A stretch of DNA of 64,000 nucleotides from assembly GCF_049243985.1 (NCBI RefSeq), contig NC_135384.1, forward strand, positions 13,884,501-13,948,500. Direction: 5' to 3'. The position numbers were made by a program, and so were the translations under genes. The DNA is from Paroedura picta (Eukaryota; Chordata; Lepidosauria; Squamata; Gekkonidae). Under the pieces are notes generated by a model. That model was not told the DNA's origin. It was given only the letters and a program-made list of their open reading frames with translations, and ran no database searches. Positions 21,282-32,698 of the stretch are shown here, piece by piece. The first letter of the stretch is position 1. Each line of letters begins with the position of its first letter.

Positions 21282-21311
<30 letters not shown>
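20958..21311 (+). mobile_element. tRNA-derived SINE with long pure CTT tail (unit 2)
   Basis: Orthologous to the SINE at 12,229. The tail from 21,227 to 21,311 is about 28 uninterrupted CTT units, against an impure shorter tail in unit 1, so the microsatellite changed after the duplication. Polyserine and polyarginine frames here are translations of the repeat. Confidence 0.88.
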
Positions 21312-21312
<1 letters not shown>

Positions 21313-22522
21313 TCCTGAATACAAATTTTTGCATGAAAGTTTGTCTGCTGAGAGAGAAAAAAACCTATGTTGGTATTAAGGGGTGTTTTTAAGGGTTTAA
21401 CTGTGTTTTTATATCAATCAATATGCAAATGGACATGAACTTTATTCTGGATATTCAGTTTAGCAAAGGATGTTTTCAAGAAGGGCTATTTCTGCCAACT
21501 TTATGCTCTTATCTAACCAGATCTTACAATTATTTTCAGAGATAACCCCAATAGCCACAAAATAAAGGAGAGCCTAACTGAGCTGAAGAAACTTGACTTG
21601 GTGGGGGAAAGAGTTCTTGCCTTATGTCCACACTGTCTTCCCAATCAGAAACTGTTCTAGGGTGGATGTTCTTTCTCCCCTATTTTGGCTGTCCATGTAC
21701 ATAGAATATCACCTTGAATTAAAACATTTCTGCATCAAAGTAATTAATTCTCAATGGATTAAATTAATGCAAAAGAAATTCCATCTAAACATACGGAAGA
21801 AGTTTTGCAGTGGAACAGGCTTCCTTGGAAGGTGGTGGGTTCTCCATCTTTGTAAATTTTTAAACAGAGGCTAGATAGCTATCTGGCAGAGAGACTGATT
21901 CTGTGAACGTACAAAGGGGCGGCAGGTTACAATAGATGAGCAATAGGGATGTGAGTGTCCTGCATAGTGCAGGGGGTTAGACTAGGTGACCCATGAGGTC
22001 CCTTACAACACTTATATTCGATGATTCTATGAATACATGATTCTGTGAATACATGAAATACATAATTATTTAATGGCAGAAGTAGAGAATGTTCCCTGTT
22101 GACTGTCATTGTTTAGAGATTTGCTAGGTATTTTATTAATCACAAAAACACAATGCTTACAATAAGATGAAGCATCAGCAGATTTTCATTTTGATAAGAG
22201 AATAACGTGTTTGCTATCCCAATTAACATTTTATGAATTTTGTTTGACAGCCATCTGTTTGATTTTTGCATATATCATTTTTTTTAAAAAAATACCTCAA
22301 ATATACTCATCCCTTCTACTATGTTGACAGTTGAATCAACAACAGCAAAAAAAAAGTTTTGGAAAGAAACTGGATTTTTTTCTTTGGCTTTTACTCCATT
22401 ATACCTTTACTACTTAAACAGAAAATGCAAATATATAAATTTAATGGAAACCATTACAAGAAACCACCCTGTAAATTTTATTCCAGACTAATTTCATTTA
22501 AATACTCTTTATCTCCTACAAA
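21312..22522. other. OR 3 downstream flank with a CR1 fragment
   Basis: A duplicate of 12,546-13,719. The plus-strand CR1 3' end is at about 21,752-22,056. No gene is seen. Confidence 0.75.
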
Positions 22523-23461
22523 TTACTTGGAAATCCCACACTTGTTTAGCATTCTCTTAAAAGCTTTTTTAACCTCTTTGTTTCTTAGACTATAGATAAG
22601 AGGATTAATTAGAGGGGTTAAGACTGTGTAGAAGACAGAGAAGATCTTGTCTACTTCACTCACAGCTTCTTTTTGTGGTAGCAGATATACGAATATCAAG
22701 GAACCATAGAATATGGAAACCACCATGAGGTGGGAAGAACAAGTGGAAAAGGCCTTTTTTCTCCCATCTGAAGACGGGATTCGTAGAATGGAAGCAATTA
22801 TACAAATGTATGACAGCAGGATCAAAAGAAAAGAAGGAACACTATCTATGATACATGCTGTGAAGGTCACCAGTGCCACCAGAGTCGTGTCACTGCATGA
22901 TAGGTCAAGTACTGGTGTCAAGTCACAAAAAAAATGATCAATTTCAGGGGGACCACAATATTTTAACTGTGACATCAGACTTACTATTAAAATCATAACT
23001 GTAATTCCATAAACCCAAGATACAGCTGATATCAGAAAGCAGAGTCTTCCACTCATGAGAGTTGCATATTGGAGAGGCTTGCATATTGCCAAATACCGAT
23101 CATATGACATGGATGCCAGTAGGTAGCATTCAGCAATCACAAGTGTACCAAAACAGAAGAACTGAAATAAACAACCCCCAACAGATATGGTTTTGTCCCC
23201 TGTCAGGAAACTTGCCAGCATCCTGGGAAGAATGGTTGAAGAATAGAAGGTCTCCAAACAGGACAAGTTTCCAAGGAAGAAGTACATGGGGATGTGAAGA
23301 TGATGATCCATGATTACTAACACAATGATGATGATATTTCCAGCCATGGTCACACTGTATATAATTATGAAAACCAGGAAGAGCAGAATCTGAAGTTCAG
23401 GAGCATTTCCAAATCCAAGAAGAATAAATGTAGTTATTGCTGTTTTATTGTCTATCTTCAT
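22523..23461 (-). CDS. Olfactory receptor, class II, family 11-like (OR 3)
   Basis: A 312-residue odorant receptor in one coding exon. It is the tandem duplicate of OR 2 and differs from it at 8 of 311 residues (for example F/L in APEFQ, V/L in YVLP, R/K near the C-terminus). All family hallmarks are kept: NKT glycosylation site, GN in TM1, MSYDRYLAIC, KKAFSTCSSHL and PLINPLIYSLRNKEV. The ATG at 23,461 aligns with the start of OR 4-6; the upstream ATG used by OR 2 reads AAG here. The acceptor AG is at 23,483-23,482. No disabling change is seen, so it is probably functional. Confidence 0.95.
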   Translation of the reverse strand: MKIDNKTAITTFILLGFGNAPELQILLFLVFIIIYSVTMAGNIIIIVLVIMDHHLHIPMYFFLGNLSCLETFYSSTILPRMLASFLTGDKTISVGGCLFQFFCFGTLVIAECYLLASMSYDRYLAICKPLQYATLMSGRLCFLISAVSWVYGITVMILIVSLMSQLKYCGPPEIDHFFCDLTPVLDLSCSDTTLVALVTFTACIIDSVPSFLLILLSYICIIASILRIPSSDGRKKAFSTCSSHLMVVSIFYGSLIFVYLLPQKEAVSEVDKIFSVFYTVLTPLINPLIYSLRNKEVKKAFKRMLNKCGISK

Positions 23462-23483
23462 GTGCTCCTTAATTTGAATCGCT

Positions 23484-24178
23484 GAAAAAGGAAATTAAAA
23501 AAATCATAAGGATTGCAAGTGGAGTGCCCAAAGCCTAGACATTTTTAAACCATCTCTTCCACAATGAATACTGGGATTTATTAATGCTATCATGTTTCTT
23601 TATTTGGACATGTGGAAACTACCTAGAAGACTTTTTCTGTTCAGATATTACATTATATAGTAAACTATCTCATTAATACTTGATGATGGCATCTTTAAAG
23701 ATATTAAAATCTTTTATTACTGCTGGGCCATAAGTTGGCTATCAGACGTGATTTATTTACTTATTTATTTGGCTTTGTTTATACCTCACAGTTTTTTTTC
23801 TAAATGGGACTGAAAACAGTTTACATCACATTCTTATCTTTCATTTTACCCAAACAACATTCTTTTGAGTAAGTCTGGGTGGGTTACAGTGGGTTTCTGA
23901 TTTTATCCATGCAAAGTCCTAGTCCCGAAGTGTTTCCTAGATAAGTAGAACATATACTCAGATTGCCCTAAAATCTACAGCCCCCATCCACTGACAAAAG
24001 GTCACTTCATATGATGATTTTTTTTTAATTATTATTTGTATTGTATATGGTGATAATTGAATCCAGTCATATATTTTGTCAGAATTAGCTGCTGAGAATC
24101 ATTCAATCTTTAAATAAGCACTGTATCATTAAAATAATTATTATATATAAACACACGCACATGTGCCTAAACTTTTAC
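23484..24178 (-). other. Intron of OR 3
   Basis: A ~695-bp AT-rich intron, duplicate of the OR 2 intron, from donor GTAAAAG to acceptor TTTTTCAG. No other feature is seen. Confidence 0.65.
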
Positions 24179-24407
24179 CATTAACCATCAACTGGCATCA
24201 ATGAAGAACGATTAAGAGGTAAGTCCACGGAGCTGGTTCACATTTGTCTAGCTAGCATGAAAAATTACTAACATTTCCTGAAGGAAAGAATAATCTCTTG
24301 CTGCTTCATCTGAACAGTAGACAAAAGTGGCTTTATATACAGTACCAACAGACTGTCTACAGAGAGCAACCTCATGAGCCCTTAAAGAAGGCATTTCAGA
24401 ACAATTA
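24179..24407 (-). promoter_or_regulatory. OR 3 promoter: TAATTG site, TATA box and leader exon
   Basis: TAATTG is at 24,407-24,402 and TATATAAAG at 24,339-24,331. The inferred start is near 24,309 and the leader exon ends at 24,179 with GTAAAAG. It is nearly identical to the OR 2 promoter, so the duplicates may share expression properties. Confidence 0.6.
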
Positions 24408-25939
24408 GCAAATTCCCCTTCCAAAACATATGATGCAATATTCAGTAAGGCTTAAAAAATACTTCAATCTTTTATTTAGAAGAACCCTTGTTTTGAAAAT
24501 TATATGCTGCCTCTCTAGAGATTTGTTCTAGCTGTCTCTTGCAAGAAAAGTGTCTTGATCAAAGGGGCATTCATTTTTCCCCAGATAACAAGCACTCCTT
24601 CCTTCTTTTTCTTCCCTCTCATAAAAATTCCTGAGAATCAGCAGACAATGTATAATATACAAAATAAGCGGATTTCCATGCCCATTAAGTACAGTGAAAT
24701 GCTTACCTTACATAGTCATTTTTGACCAGACACACTACCTCATATTGTTTTGGAGGGTCCGGTCTTCTCTCCCTAAAGAGCTTCAATCCAGTCATATTTG
24801 ATGGATTTAAATTCCAAAGTGAACTCTAAATCCGTCATCATTAAATTAATGCTTTCAGAAAAGGATCCCATTAAACTTGCCATGGTAGCCAATGCCCTTG
24901 AAAGCATGTTCCAAATAAATAACATATGTTTGCAAGAGCAGGAATGTAATACTGTTTAATCTATATTGTTTCCTTGGATTGTGTTTGTGTGTATACAATA
25001 AATGTTTCATGAGTCTGAGTCTTACATAGTCATTAGATTCCGGGCCCTCCGTACGATGTTGCCAGCATCCAGCTTCCAGCATCCAGCATTGGGTCAGTAA
25101 CCGGCTGGCTATATCCACCATTTTAAAGCGCTAATTGGGGAATCACATTAAGTGGATTCACCAACCTATTTAGCATGAACTACTGGAGAGCAACCAGCAG
25201 GCAACCAGCAGAGGGAAGTTATAGTGGCTGAAATGTGCTAAAGGCACCTTCTTCATCCTGCCCTTGCACCCACCTCCCTCTCCTTCATTCCCAGGGAGAG
25301 AAATGGCTTTTTAAAAATGGCTAAGATCCTGGAGCAACGAATGGGTGGGCAAGTGTACAGGCAGTGCCAGAAATAATCCCCCCCCAAAAAAAATCAGGAA
25401 TGAGATTTGTTTTTAAAAGTATCAAGAGTAATGATTCTATAAGGGGTGGAACTCAAAAAGCAATATGCATCTATGATTAGATGCATAGGCATCTAATGTA
25501 AGATTAGATGCATAAACATCTAATCTATGATTAGATGCATAAACATTTGAATGGAGAAGTATGAATTTTTAAAAAAATTAGCGGGCATTGCGGGACCTTT
25601 AAAAAATGGAGAAAGGAGATTGTTTGCCTGGATTGATTGATAGGAGGAAGACAGTTACATTCCTCTTTTCCGCCATTTCCAGCAGAAGTTGTGGAGGATG
25701 ATAAGTGTTAAAAGGTGGCAGACAAGAGCAAGACAGCAAAAAGCTGAGGAGGGTCTGGGAGGTGCGATAGTATTTAGTGATATCCCATTCACCTGGCGTA
25801 ACAGTATTTTTACCAGTGTGCGGAAATGGCCCAAATATATGAACCAAATATGAGGAACAGTGTTGCAATGGCTGATCTTTCTCCAGAACTGCACACAGAG
25901 GTTCACAGTGGAAGAGGAGCAATAATGCAGGGGAGCAAT
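24408..25939. other. OR 3 upstream flank with single-copy 553-bp block
   Basis: A duplicate of 15,601-17,759 without the internal tandem block. The block is at 24,870-25,420 with about four degenerate CCAGCAT units (25,065-25,090), and the GATTAGATGCATA dyad cluster is at 25,463-25,548. No gene is seen. Confidence 0.7.
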
Positions 25940-26408
25940 AATGCAATTCTCTCTCCCACATTGTTCAACATCTACATGCACCCTCTGGCCCATTTGGTCC
26001 AGAGCTATGGGCTGCGCAGTCAGCAATATGCTGAGGAAACCCAGCTCTATTTCTGAATGGTCAGCTGGCCCAACTCCTACCTCCCCCCCCCCCAGGAATC
26101 ATTTGCCATTTGTTTGGAAGTGGTGACAGTCTGGCTCAAGCAGAGCCACCTGAGTCTCAATCCTTCCAAGACAGAGGTCCTGTGGCTATGTAAAAAAGGT
26201 CCAGACAGGAAGCACACCTCCCTCCCCTGGGTGGGGTACAATTGGAGACCTCACCCCTTTTCTTGGAGGTCCAGGTCACAAAGGTAGCCCAGCTGGCATT
26301 TTTCAACCTGTGCTAAGTGAGGCTACTAGTGCCCTAACTGGACTCAGAGCACTCAGCCATTGTGACCCATGTGATAGTCACCTCCGGGCTAGATTTCTGT
26401 AAGCATGT
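25940..26408 (+). mobile_element. L2 LINE fragment, reverse transcriptase region (unit 2)
   Basis: A duplicate of 17,760-18,228 with the same motifs (SPTLFNIYMHPLAHL, QYAEETQLYF, SLNPSKTEVLWL). Because both copies carry the same breaks, the L2 was already dead before the segment duplicated. Confidence 0.85.
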
Positions 26409-28451
26409 TCCATGCTTAGTATGTAGAAGAGAAATTTTGTCTTGTAACTTGCTTATGTTTGTGGAACCCTGATTTACAAGGCTGGCCAATCAGTGAGTGT
26501 GATATAGGGGAACTAGCAGGCAGCTTGCAGGGTTTCCATTCATCTGTGAGTGGCTTTGTCCTTGCAAAGCCAGCAATTTAGATACCACTTGTCACTTTTT
26601 CATTCATTTTGACTAACACAATACTGACAGTGACAAATGGATCACACAGTTTTCATCCAAAAATGAAGTCCTGCTGTAATGCATGTGATTGGGTTTCAGA
26701 AGGGTATGTTCCAAGGACTAAGGAGTATATTATACCAGCACCTTTTGTTAATAAAACATGGACACAGCTTTTACCAGTAAAGCAAAGGAGCATCAGTGCA
26801 GCATCAGCAGATCCAGTAATCTTGCAGCTAGCTGACCACAAGGGAGCTTCTTTCCAGTGATTTTGCTGGAGCCCCAAGCTACTTGACTTTGATTGGTGTA
26901 CAGATCCCGATTGCCTATTGGCACTTGGGGATTAGCAGGTTTTTGGAGAACCCTGCAGATGTGGTCCTCTACTTTGTTCCCCCTGTCATCTGGTTGTGCA
27001 AGCCATCTGGGCTTCCCTCCAAGGGGTAGACACCACGGATCATCACGTACGTCTTGTCACCCATCCAACAATGTATGGAGGCCCATAAGCTGAGGGAGTT
27101 CAGGACAGAGGTTCAATCTCTCCCAAAATGGATCTGCCCTATGCACCATAAGCACCACCAGTAGTTGTGACAAAAAATTCAGTAACTGTTCATTTTCTCA
27201 TCTAATCTAGTATACTGCTAAATGTCTATAATCTAGGCTATGTTCCATTGACTACATGAGCATAGCTGATATAGTCCAGTAATATGGTTGGAAGTTTGTA
27301 AGCTTTTCTCCCAAACTTGTGAACTATCCAACTCCTCCCCAGAATGTTATCTGTGTCATTGTACAGAGACAACAAGCATGTGCTCAGCTCATGGCTGATA
27401 TCCATCTCTCTATGTTGACGATGCCTGAATCCTCACTGACCATCTTCCCTCCTATGGCAGGATTCATTGGTCTCAAATAAAACACAGACATGTTTGTAGC
27501 TTAGCTATTAGCTGACACTGAGCCAAATATGACTCTTGCAATCACAAAATTTTTGTCTATCGCATTTAATAGCCTCGTGTTTTAATATAAAGCTTCTACT
27601 CATTATTCTGTACCTCTATGTATTCCCAAGTTTTGTATATTAGGGTATTTTTTAATTCTTTATTTTGTTTATTACTATTGACCTATGAGCACTAATAAAA
27701 TAATGGAAATGGGGAGAGCTATTTCTGCCTGCTCTGTCCTTCCATCTAAACAGATGTCAGGATTCTTTAAAGAGTCTTCGCCAAAGCCATAGGCAGTTAT
27801 TGGAACTGTCTGTTTAAAAATAAAGGAGATTTTGATGAGTCAAAGAATCTTGTCTTGGTGAGAGGAATGGCTCTCAGCCGTCTTCCAAACCAGAACCTGC
27901 CCTAGGTGTGGCAGCTATTCTCCCTCTTTGGGCTGCTCCATATGCATAGAATAATTTCCTTGCGACAAAGAATGTATTTATTTTGACATTAAATCATTTA
28001 TTTATTTATTCATTTGTTTATTTATTCATTTATTCATTTATTTATATATATACCGCCCTCCTCGAAGGCTCAGGGCTGTTTACAGGAAACAAGAAAAAGA
28101 CACAGGTAACATCATATACGGTAAACAACAGGTGATAACAACAATAACATTATAACAATAATGACATTAAATGACAATAAAGACAATTAAATCTCAAATG
28201 AGATAACTTCTTGGTAACTGCCACTGTTTATGAGTAGTACTTAGAGATTTGAAAGTTTCTTCACATATCACAAAAATTCAACGTCAAGTATCAGCTGATT
28301 TTCTTTCTGACTATGCCAAACCAAAAAGGGAACTGAAACCCAACCAGAATAGAAGTCAGGAACCCAAAAGTTGAGTGGCAAACCAATACTAAAAAATCAT
28401 TACAAAGATTTATCAAACAATGTGCAGCGATAATATATTAAAGACAACATC
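26409..28451. other. Non-genic stretch of unit 2, including a unit-specific ~730-bp segment
   Basis: A duplicate of 18,229-19,529, except that 26,966-27,698 has no counterpart in unit 1, where GATGTGGT runs straight into AATAATGG. The extra segment ends TATGAGCACTAATAAAATAA, like the 3' end of a LINE, but its family is not recognised and no clear target duplication is seen. It could equally be ancestral sequence lost from unit 1. Confidence 0.6.
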
Positions 28452-28874
28452 AAAACACCACATTTCCAACTGCACATGACAGAACAGACCGAACAAGTTT
28501 CGATTCACAGGGGACTTCCTCAGTAGAGTTGATGTAGAGTTAGGCAAAAGCTTAGAGTGGTGGATTCAGATAATACGTATCTTAGATTAGAAGGTGGGTT
28601 CCAAACCAGATACTTTCGAAACACTAGTTGGAGCTATACCGAACAGATTTTTCTTCCAAATGAGTAGACATGTTGGTCTGAAGTAACACAATAAAATCAG
28701 AGTCCAGAAGTACCTTTAAGACCAACAAAGATTACTGCCATCCAGCAACCCTTTAGATTTTGTTCCTATTCAAGAGAGTATTTCACACAATATATTGACC
28801 ACTGAGGAAGACCACTGTAGGTCGAAACGCGGTTGGCCTGTCCTGTCATGTGCAGTTAAATATGTGTTGTTTGT
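28452..28874. mobile_element. Short element with inverted ends and hammerhead-like core (unit 2)
   Basis: The duplicate of 19,531-19,953. The core CTGAGGA, GACC/GGTC stem and GAAA at 28,802-28,827 are unchanged. See the unit 1 entry for interpretation. Confidence 0.35.
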
Positions 28875-29077
28875 ACTTTCTTTCTGACTAGACAGTAACT
28901 TACTTGTTATCTCATTTTATGAGTATTCTTTATTGGTTATGCATATGACATTTTTGCACAAGTACTATATACTTTTCTGATAATTATCCATTTTTTGGGA
29001 GGGGAAGTAAATATTCACAGTATATCCATACTACTAACATTATGATGGAAGATGAATCAACAACAACATAAAGAGGA

Positions 29078-29406
29078 TCAGGACAAATGCATGGAATGGG
29101 AGTTCAGCTTGGCTGAGCTGAAGTAGGAACCAAATCAACATTCTTTCAGATACTTTCCAACTTATCTGATCCTAACTGCCCATGCCTACTTGTAGATGCA
29201 AATATATCATTCCCTGGGTACTTTTTGAAGCAACTCTTCCTCCTATGAAGTGAAAAAAATTACAGTGTATTGTAGTTTAAGTGAAGCTCTGCTTTGCTAT
29301 GAATGCTCACTATGGCCAATTATGCATGAGATGGGCCAACGCTCACATGTTAGTGGGACAAATCTCTGCACATGCACAACATCATTGTTGGCCAGCCCCC
29401 TCCCAC
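29078..29406 (+). repeat. Remnant (~330 bp) of a third tandem unit
   Basis: The sequence restarts at TCAGGACAAATGC exactly as units 1 and 2 do. After CCCTCCCACT it jumps to ACTTTCTTTCTGACTAG, which belongs to the end of a unit, with ACT shared at the join. A third copy was therefore begun, or was complete and then lost about 8.4 kb including its OR. Confidence 0.9.
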
Positions 29407-29791
29407 TACTTTCTTTCTGACTAGACAGTAACTTACTTGTTATCTCATTTTATGAATATTCTTTATTGGTTATGCATATGACATTTTTGCACAAGTATTA
29501 TATCTGATAATTATCCATTTTTTGGAGGGGAATTAAATATTCACAGTAGATCCATACTACTGACATTATGATGGAAGATGAATCATCAACAACAACAACA
29601 ACATATTAGGAAAACCAGGAAGAGAGGATCTTGGGAAAAAATTGATTATTTTTTTGGCTCCTGGTCCATTCCATTATACTTCTTATTACTAAAGCTGAAA
29701 ACTCAAGTGAATAAATTGAAAGGGATCTATTAATAGAGACTACATTTCATTCCAGACTAGTCTGATATAATTACTCTCCATCTTCAATAAT
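29407..29791. other. OR 4 downstream flank
   Basis: Homologous to the terminal ~200 bp of units 1 and 2 but more diverged, so probably the ancestral right flank. The ACAACAACAACAACAAC run is a short simple repeat. No gene is seen. Confidence 0.55.
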
Positions 29792-30727
29792 TCACTTGGA
29801 AATCTCACATATGTTAACAGCTCTCCTTAAAGCACTCTTTACCTCTTTATTTTTAAGACTATAGATCAGGGGATTAATTAGAGGGGTTAAGACAGTGTAG
29901 AAGACTGAGGAGATCTTGTCCACTTCTCTCAGAGCTGCTTTTTTTGGTAACAAATATACAAACATCAATGAACCATAGAATATGGAAACCACAATGAGGT
30001 GGGAAGAGCAAGTGGAAAAGGCCTTTTTTCTCCCATCTGAAGATGGGATTCGTAAAATGGCATGAATTATGCAAGTATAAGACAACAGGATCAAAAGTAA
30101 AGAAGAACCATCGATGGCAGATATTGTGAGGCTCAGCAGTGTCACCAGGGTTGTGTCACTGCATGATAGACTGATCACTGGGTTTAATTCACAGAAGAAA
30201 TGATCAATTTCACGGGGGCCACAGTATTTCAGCTGTGACATAAAACTTACTACCAAGGTCATAAATGTCATTCCAAAAAGCCAAGATAGAGCTGACAACA
30301 GAAAGCAGAGTCTTCCGCTCATGAGAGTTGCATATTGAAGAGGTTTGCATATTGCCAAATACCGATCGTATGACATGGATGCCAGTAGGTAGCATTCAGC
30401 AATCACAAATGTACCAAAACAGAAAAACTGAAATAAGCAACCCCCAACAGAAATGGTTCTGTCCCCAGTCAGGAAACTGGTCAGCATCCTGGGAAGAATG
30501 GTTGAAGTGTAGAAAGTCTCCAGGCAGGAAAAGTTTCCAAGGAATAAGTACATAGGAATGTGAAGGTGATGATCTGTGAATACTAACACAATGATGAGGA
30601 TGTTTCCAGCCATGGTCACAAGATAGATTATTAGGAAAACCAGGAAGAGAGGAATCTGAAGTACAGGGACATCCACTAATCCAAGAAGAATAAATGTAGT
30701 TATTTCTGTTTGATTCTCTGTCTGCAT
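29792..30727 (-). CDS. Olfactory receptor, class II, family 11-like (OR 4)
   Basis: A 311-residue odorant receptor in one coding exon. Motifs seen are the N-terminal glycosylation site (NQT), GN in TM1, MSYDRYLAICKPLQYATLM, KYCGPREIDHFFCE and LSCSD in loop 2, SYTCIIHAI in TM5, KKAFSTCSSHL and PLINPLIYSLKNKEV. The start is the ATG at 30,727 (MQTENQ), 20 nt after the acceptor AG at 30,749-30,748. The same frame stays open upstream into the acceptor but has no in-frame ATG before this one. It is about equally distant from the OR 2/3 and OR 5/6 pairs, with more substitutions in TM4-TM6, and sits alone between the two duplicated groups. Confidence 0.95.
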   Translation of the reverse strand: MQTENQTEITTFILLGLVDVPVLQIPLFLVFLIIYLVTMAGNILIIVLVFTDHHLHIPMYLFLGNFSCLETFYTSTILPRMLTSFLTGDRTISVGGCLFQFFCFGTFVIAECYLLASMSYDRYLAICKPLQYATLMSGRLCFLLSALSWLFGMTFMTLVVSFMSQLKYCGPREIDHFFCELNPVISLSCSDTTLVTLLSLTISAIDGSSLLLILLSYTCIIHAILRIPSSDGRKKAFSTCSSHLIVVSIFYGSLMFVYLLPKKAALREVDKISSVFYTVLTPLINPLIYSLKNKEVKSALRRAVNICEISK

Positions 30728-30748
30728 ATGGTCCACAGCGTGAATCAC

Positions 30749-31930
30749 TGAAAATGAAATTTAAAATGACATTGTCTCCAAGTGAAAGACCCAAAGCCTA
30801 GAAATGTTTGTACTCTTTCTCCCACTATTAATACTGAGATTTATACATGTTATAACATGCTTTATCTGGACATGGAGAGAACACACCAAAAGACTTTTCT
30901 GTTACGACGTTAATTGTGCAGATATTACTTCATGCAGTCGATCAACTCATTTTTACTTGATGACAATATTAAAGAAGGATATTCCAGTGCACTGTGTTGC
31001 ACCATAAGGTGACTAGATTATGCAGTTTGTTATATAATTTATACTGTGCCTTTCTCTTCAAAACCACGTTTAATCATTTTCTAATTTTTTTACTTGATTC
31101 CTGTGAGGTAGGTCAGGTGGACATTGGGTGAATAATTTTGTCAAAGAAAAGTCATAGTTTGCAAGGCTTTTCTACAGGAGTAGAATCAAAGCTTAAGAAA
31201 CTTTACGATCTGCAGCCTTACTGTCTGTTTTAACAAATTCAGCAGCTCCCCATGTTCTGGTACCAGCTGTACGTGATAGTCACCTGAACTGGTTATAGAA
31301 TTATTCTGAATAGAAAATAAGTGGATAGTCACTTATATGTAAGGCTGTAACCTAAATGACAAGTAAGAGTACAAGGACTGGGTTGGATCCAGACTACGTT
31401 GGCAATTGCCACCAGTACCACAGTCCCCTTAAACACACCCATCATGCCTTTCCTTGTCCTCCAGGACCTGGATTACATGTAGATTAGTAGCCTGGATTGG
31501 GAGGAGGAGGCAAGAAAGTTATTGTCTATTGTTAAAGAGTGTAGTTTGGATCTAGCCCAACACAGTTTCTTGAACTGGATGAATCCAACTTTCCATTCAA
31601 CACTGCCTATACTACCCTCTTCATTATAGCCTCCATGTCTGGACTTGATCTTGAACTGCAAAACTGGCCATATTCCCAAGGACATATATTTTGACAGCAA
31701 GCAACTGATATTGTCACAATCATACCTTTTGCTCAAATAAGTATTTTTCTTCGGAGCCCCCATCCACCAACTAAAGGATACCTCATTTGATGGAACATTT
31801 TATATGGCACATGGCCATAATTAAATCCAGCCTTCTATATTTTGCTAGAATTGGCTTATGAGAATCATGCAATCTTTAAATAAGTCTAATGCTCTCTATT
31901 CAGAATAATAATATATATTTACACTTTTAC
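30749..31930 (-). other. Intron of OR 4
   Basis: A ~1.2-kb AT-rich intron from donor GTAAAAG to acceptor TTTTCAG, homologous to the OR 1 intron (CCCATGTTCTGG near 31,249; the CAGTAC-CACA block near 31,410). No gene is seen. Confidence 0.65.
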
Positions 31931-32088
31931 CGTTAACCATCAACTTGCACCCATGAAGAATGCTTGAGAGTTGTATCTATGCAGCTGTCGCACATTTGTC
32001 TAGCTAGTATGAAAATGACTTACTTTTCTTGAAGTAAACAATTGTATCTTGCTAGTTCACTTGTACAATACACAAAAGAGGCTTTATA
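31931..32088 (-). promoter_or_regulatory. OR 4 promoter: TATA box and leader exon
   Basis: AATATAAAGCC at 32,090-32,080 serves as TATA box. The inferred start is near 32,060 and the leader exon ends at 31,931 with GTAAAAG. The TAATTG site found in OR 1-3 is altered here (ATTGGCTACTCATTATG), though ATTA cores remain. Confidence 0.55.
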
Positions 32089-32410
32089 TTAGGGAACAAG
32101 AGACCATCTGCAGAGAGAATCCTCTTGATACCATGAAAAAGAAATTTCATAATGAGTAGCCAATTCATCTTCTAAAACAAATGATGCAGTGCTCATTAAG
32201 ACTTCAAAATACTCCAATCTTTTACTTAGAATTACTCTTGTTATCAACATTTGAAAGTTGTGTCTCTAGAGACCTCTCAAGTGATTTCTTGCAAGTGAAG
32301 TGTTTTGATCACAGAGAAATTCATATTTCCTCAATTCTAATTAACAAATAGTCCTTTCTTCTTTTTTATGCTTCTGTGAAAAAAAACCATGCATATTCAA
32401 AGGCAACATA

Positions 32411-32681
32411 AAGGTATCCCCTGTGCAAGCACCGAGTCATGTCTGACTCTTGGGGTGACGCCCTCTAGCGTTTTCATGGCAGACTCAATACGGGGTGGTT
32501 TGCCAGTGCCTTCCCCAGTCATGACCATTTACCCCCCAGCAGCAAGCTGGGTACTCATTTTACCGACCTCGGAAGGATGGAAGGCTGAGTCAACCTTGAG
32601 CCGGCTGCTGGGATCGAACTCCCAACCTCATGGGCAAAGCTTTCAGGCGGCTGCCTTACCACTCTGCGCCACAAGAGGCTC
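32411..32681 (-). mobile_element. tRNA-derived SINE with BovB-like tail
   Basis: On the minus strand it starts GAGCCTCTTGTGGCGCAGAG (tRNA box A region), carries GGGAGTTCGATCCCAGC (box B) and ends GACATGACTCGGTGCTTGC followed by GGGGATACCTT. The end resembles BovB LINE 3' ends. It is flanked by a perfect 12-bp target duplication, AAAGGCAACATA, at 32,399-32,410 and 32,687-32,698. Relatives are at 46,924 and 61,109. Confidence 0.9.
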
Positions 32682-32698
32682 ATATAAAAGGCAACATA

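Larger units (their letters stand above)
20151..29077 (-). repeat. Tandem duplication unit 2 (8.93 kb) carrying OR 3
   Basis: The second copy of the unit, beginning at TCAGGACAAATGC (20,151), the same base as 11,428 in unit 1. It carries OR 3 and all associated repeats. It has one copy of the 553-bp block and an extra ~730 bp at 26,966-27,698. Confidence 0.95.
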
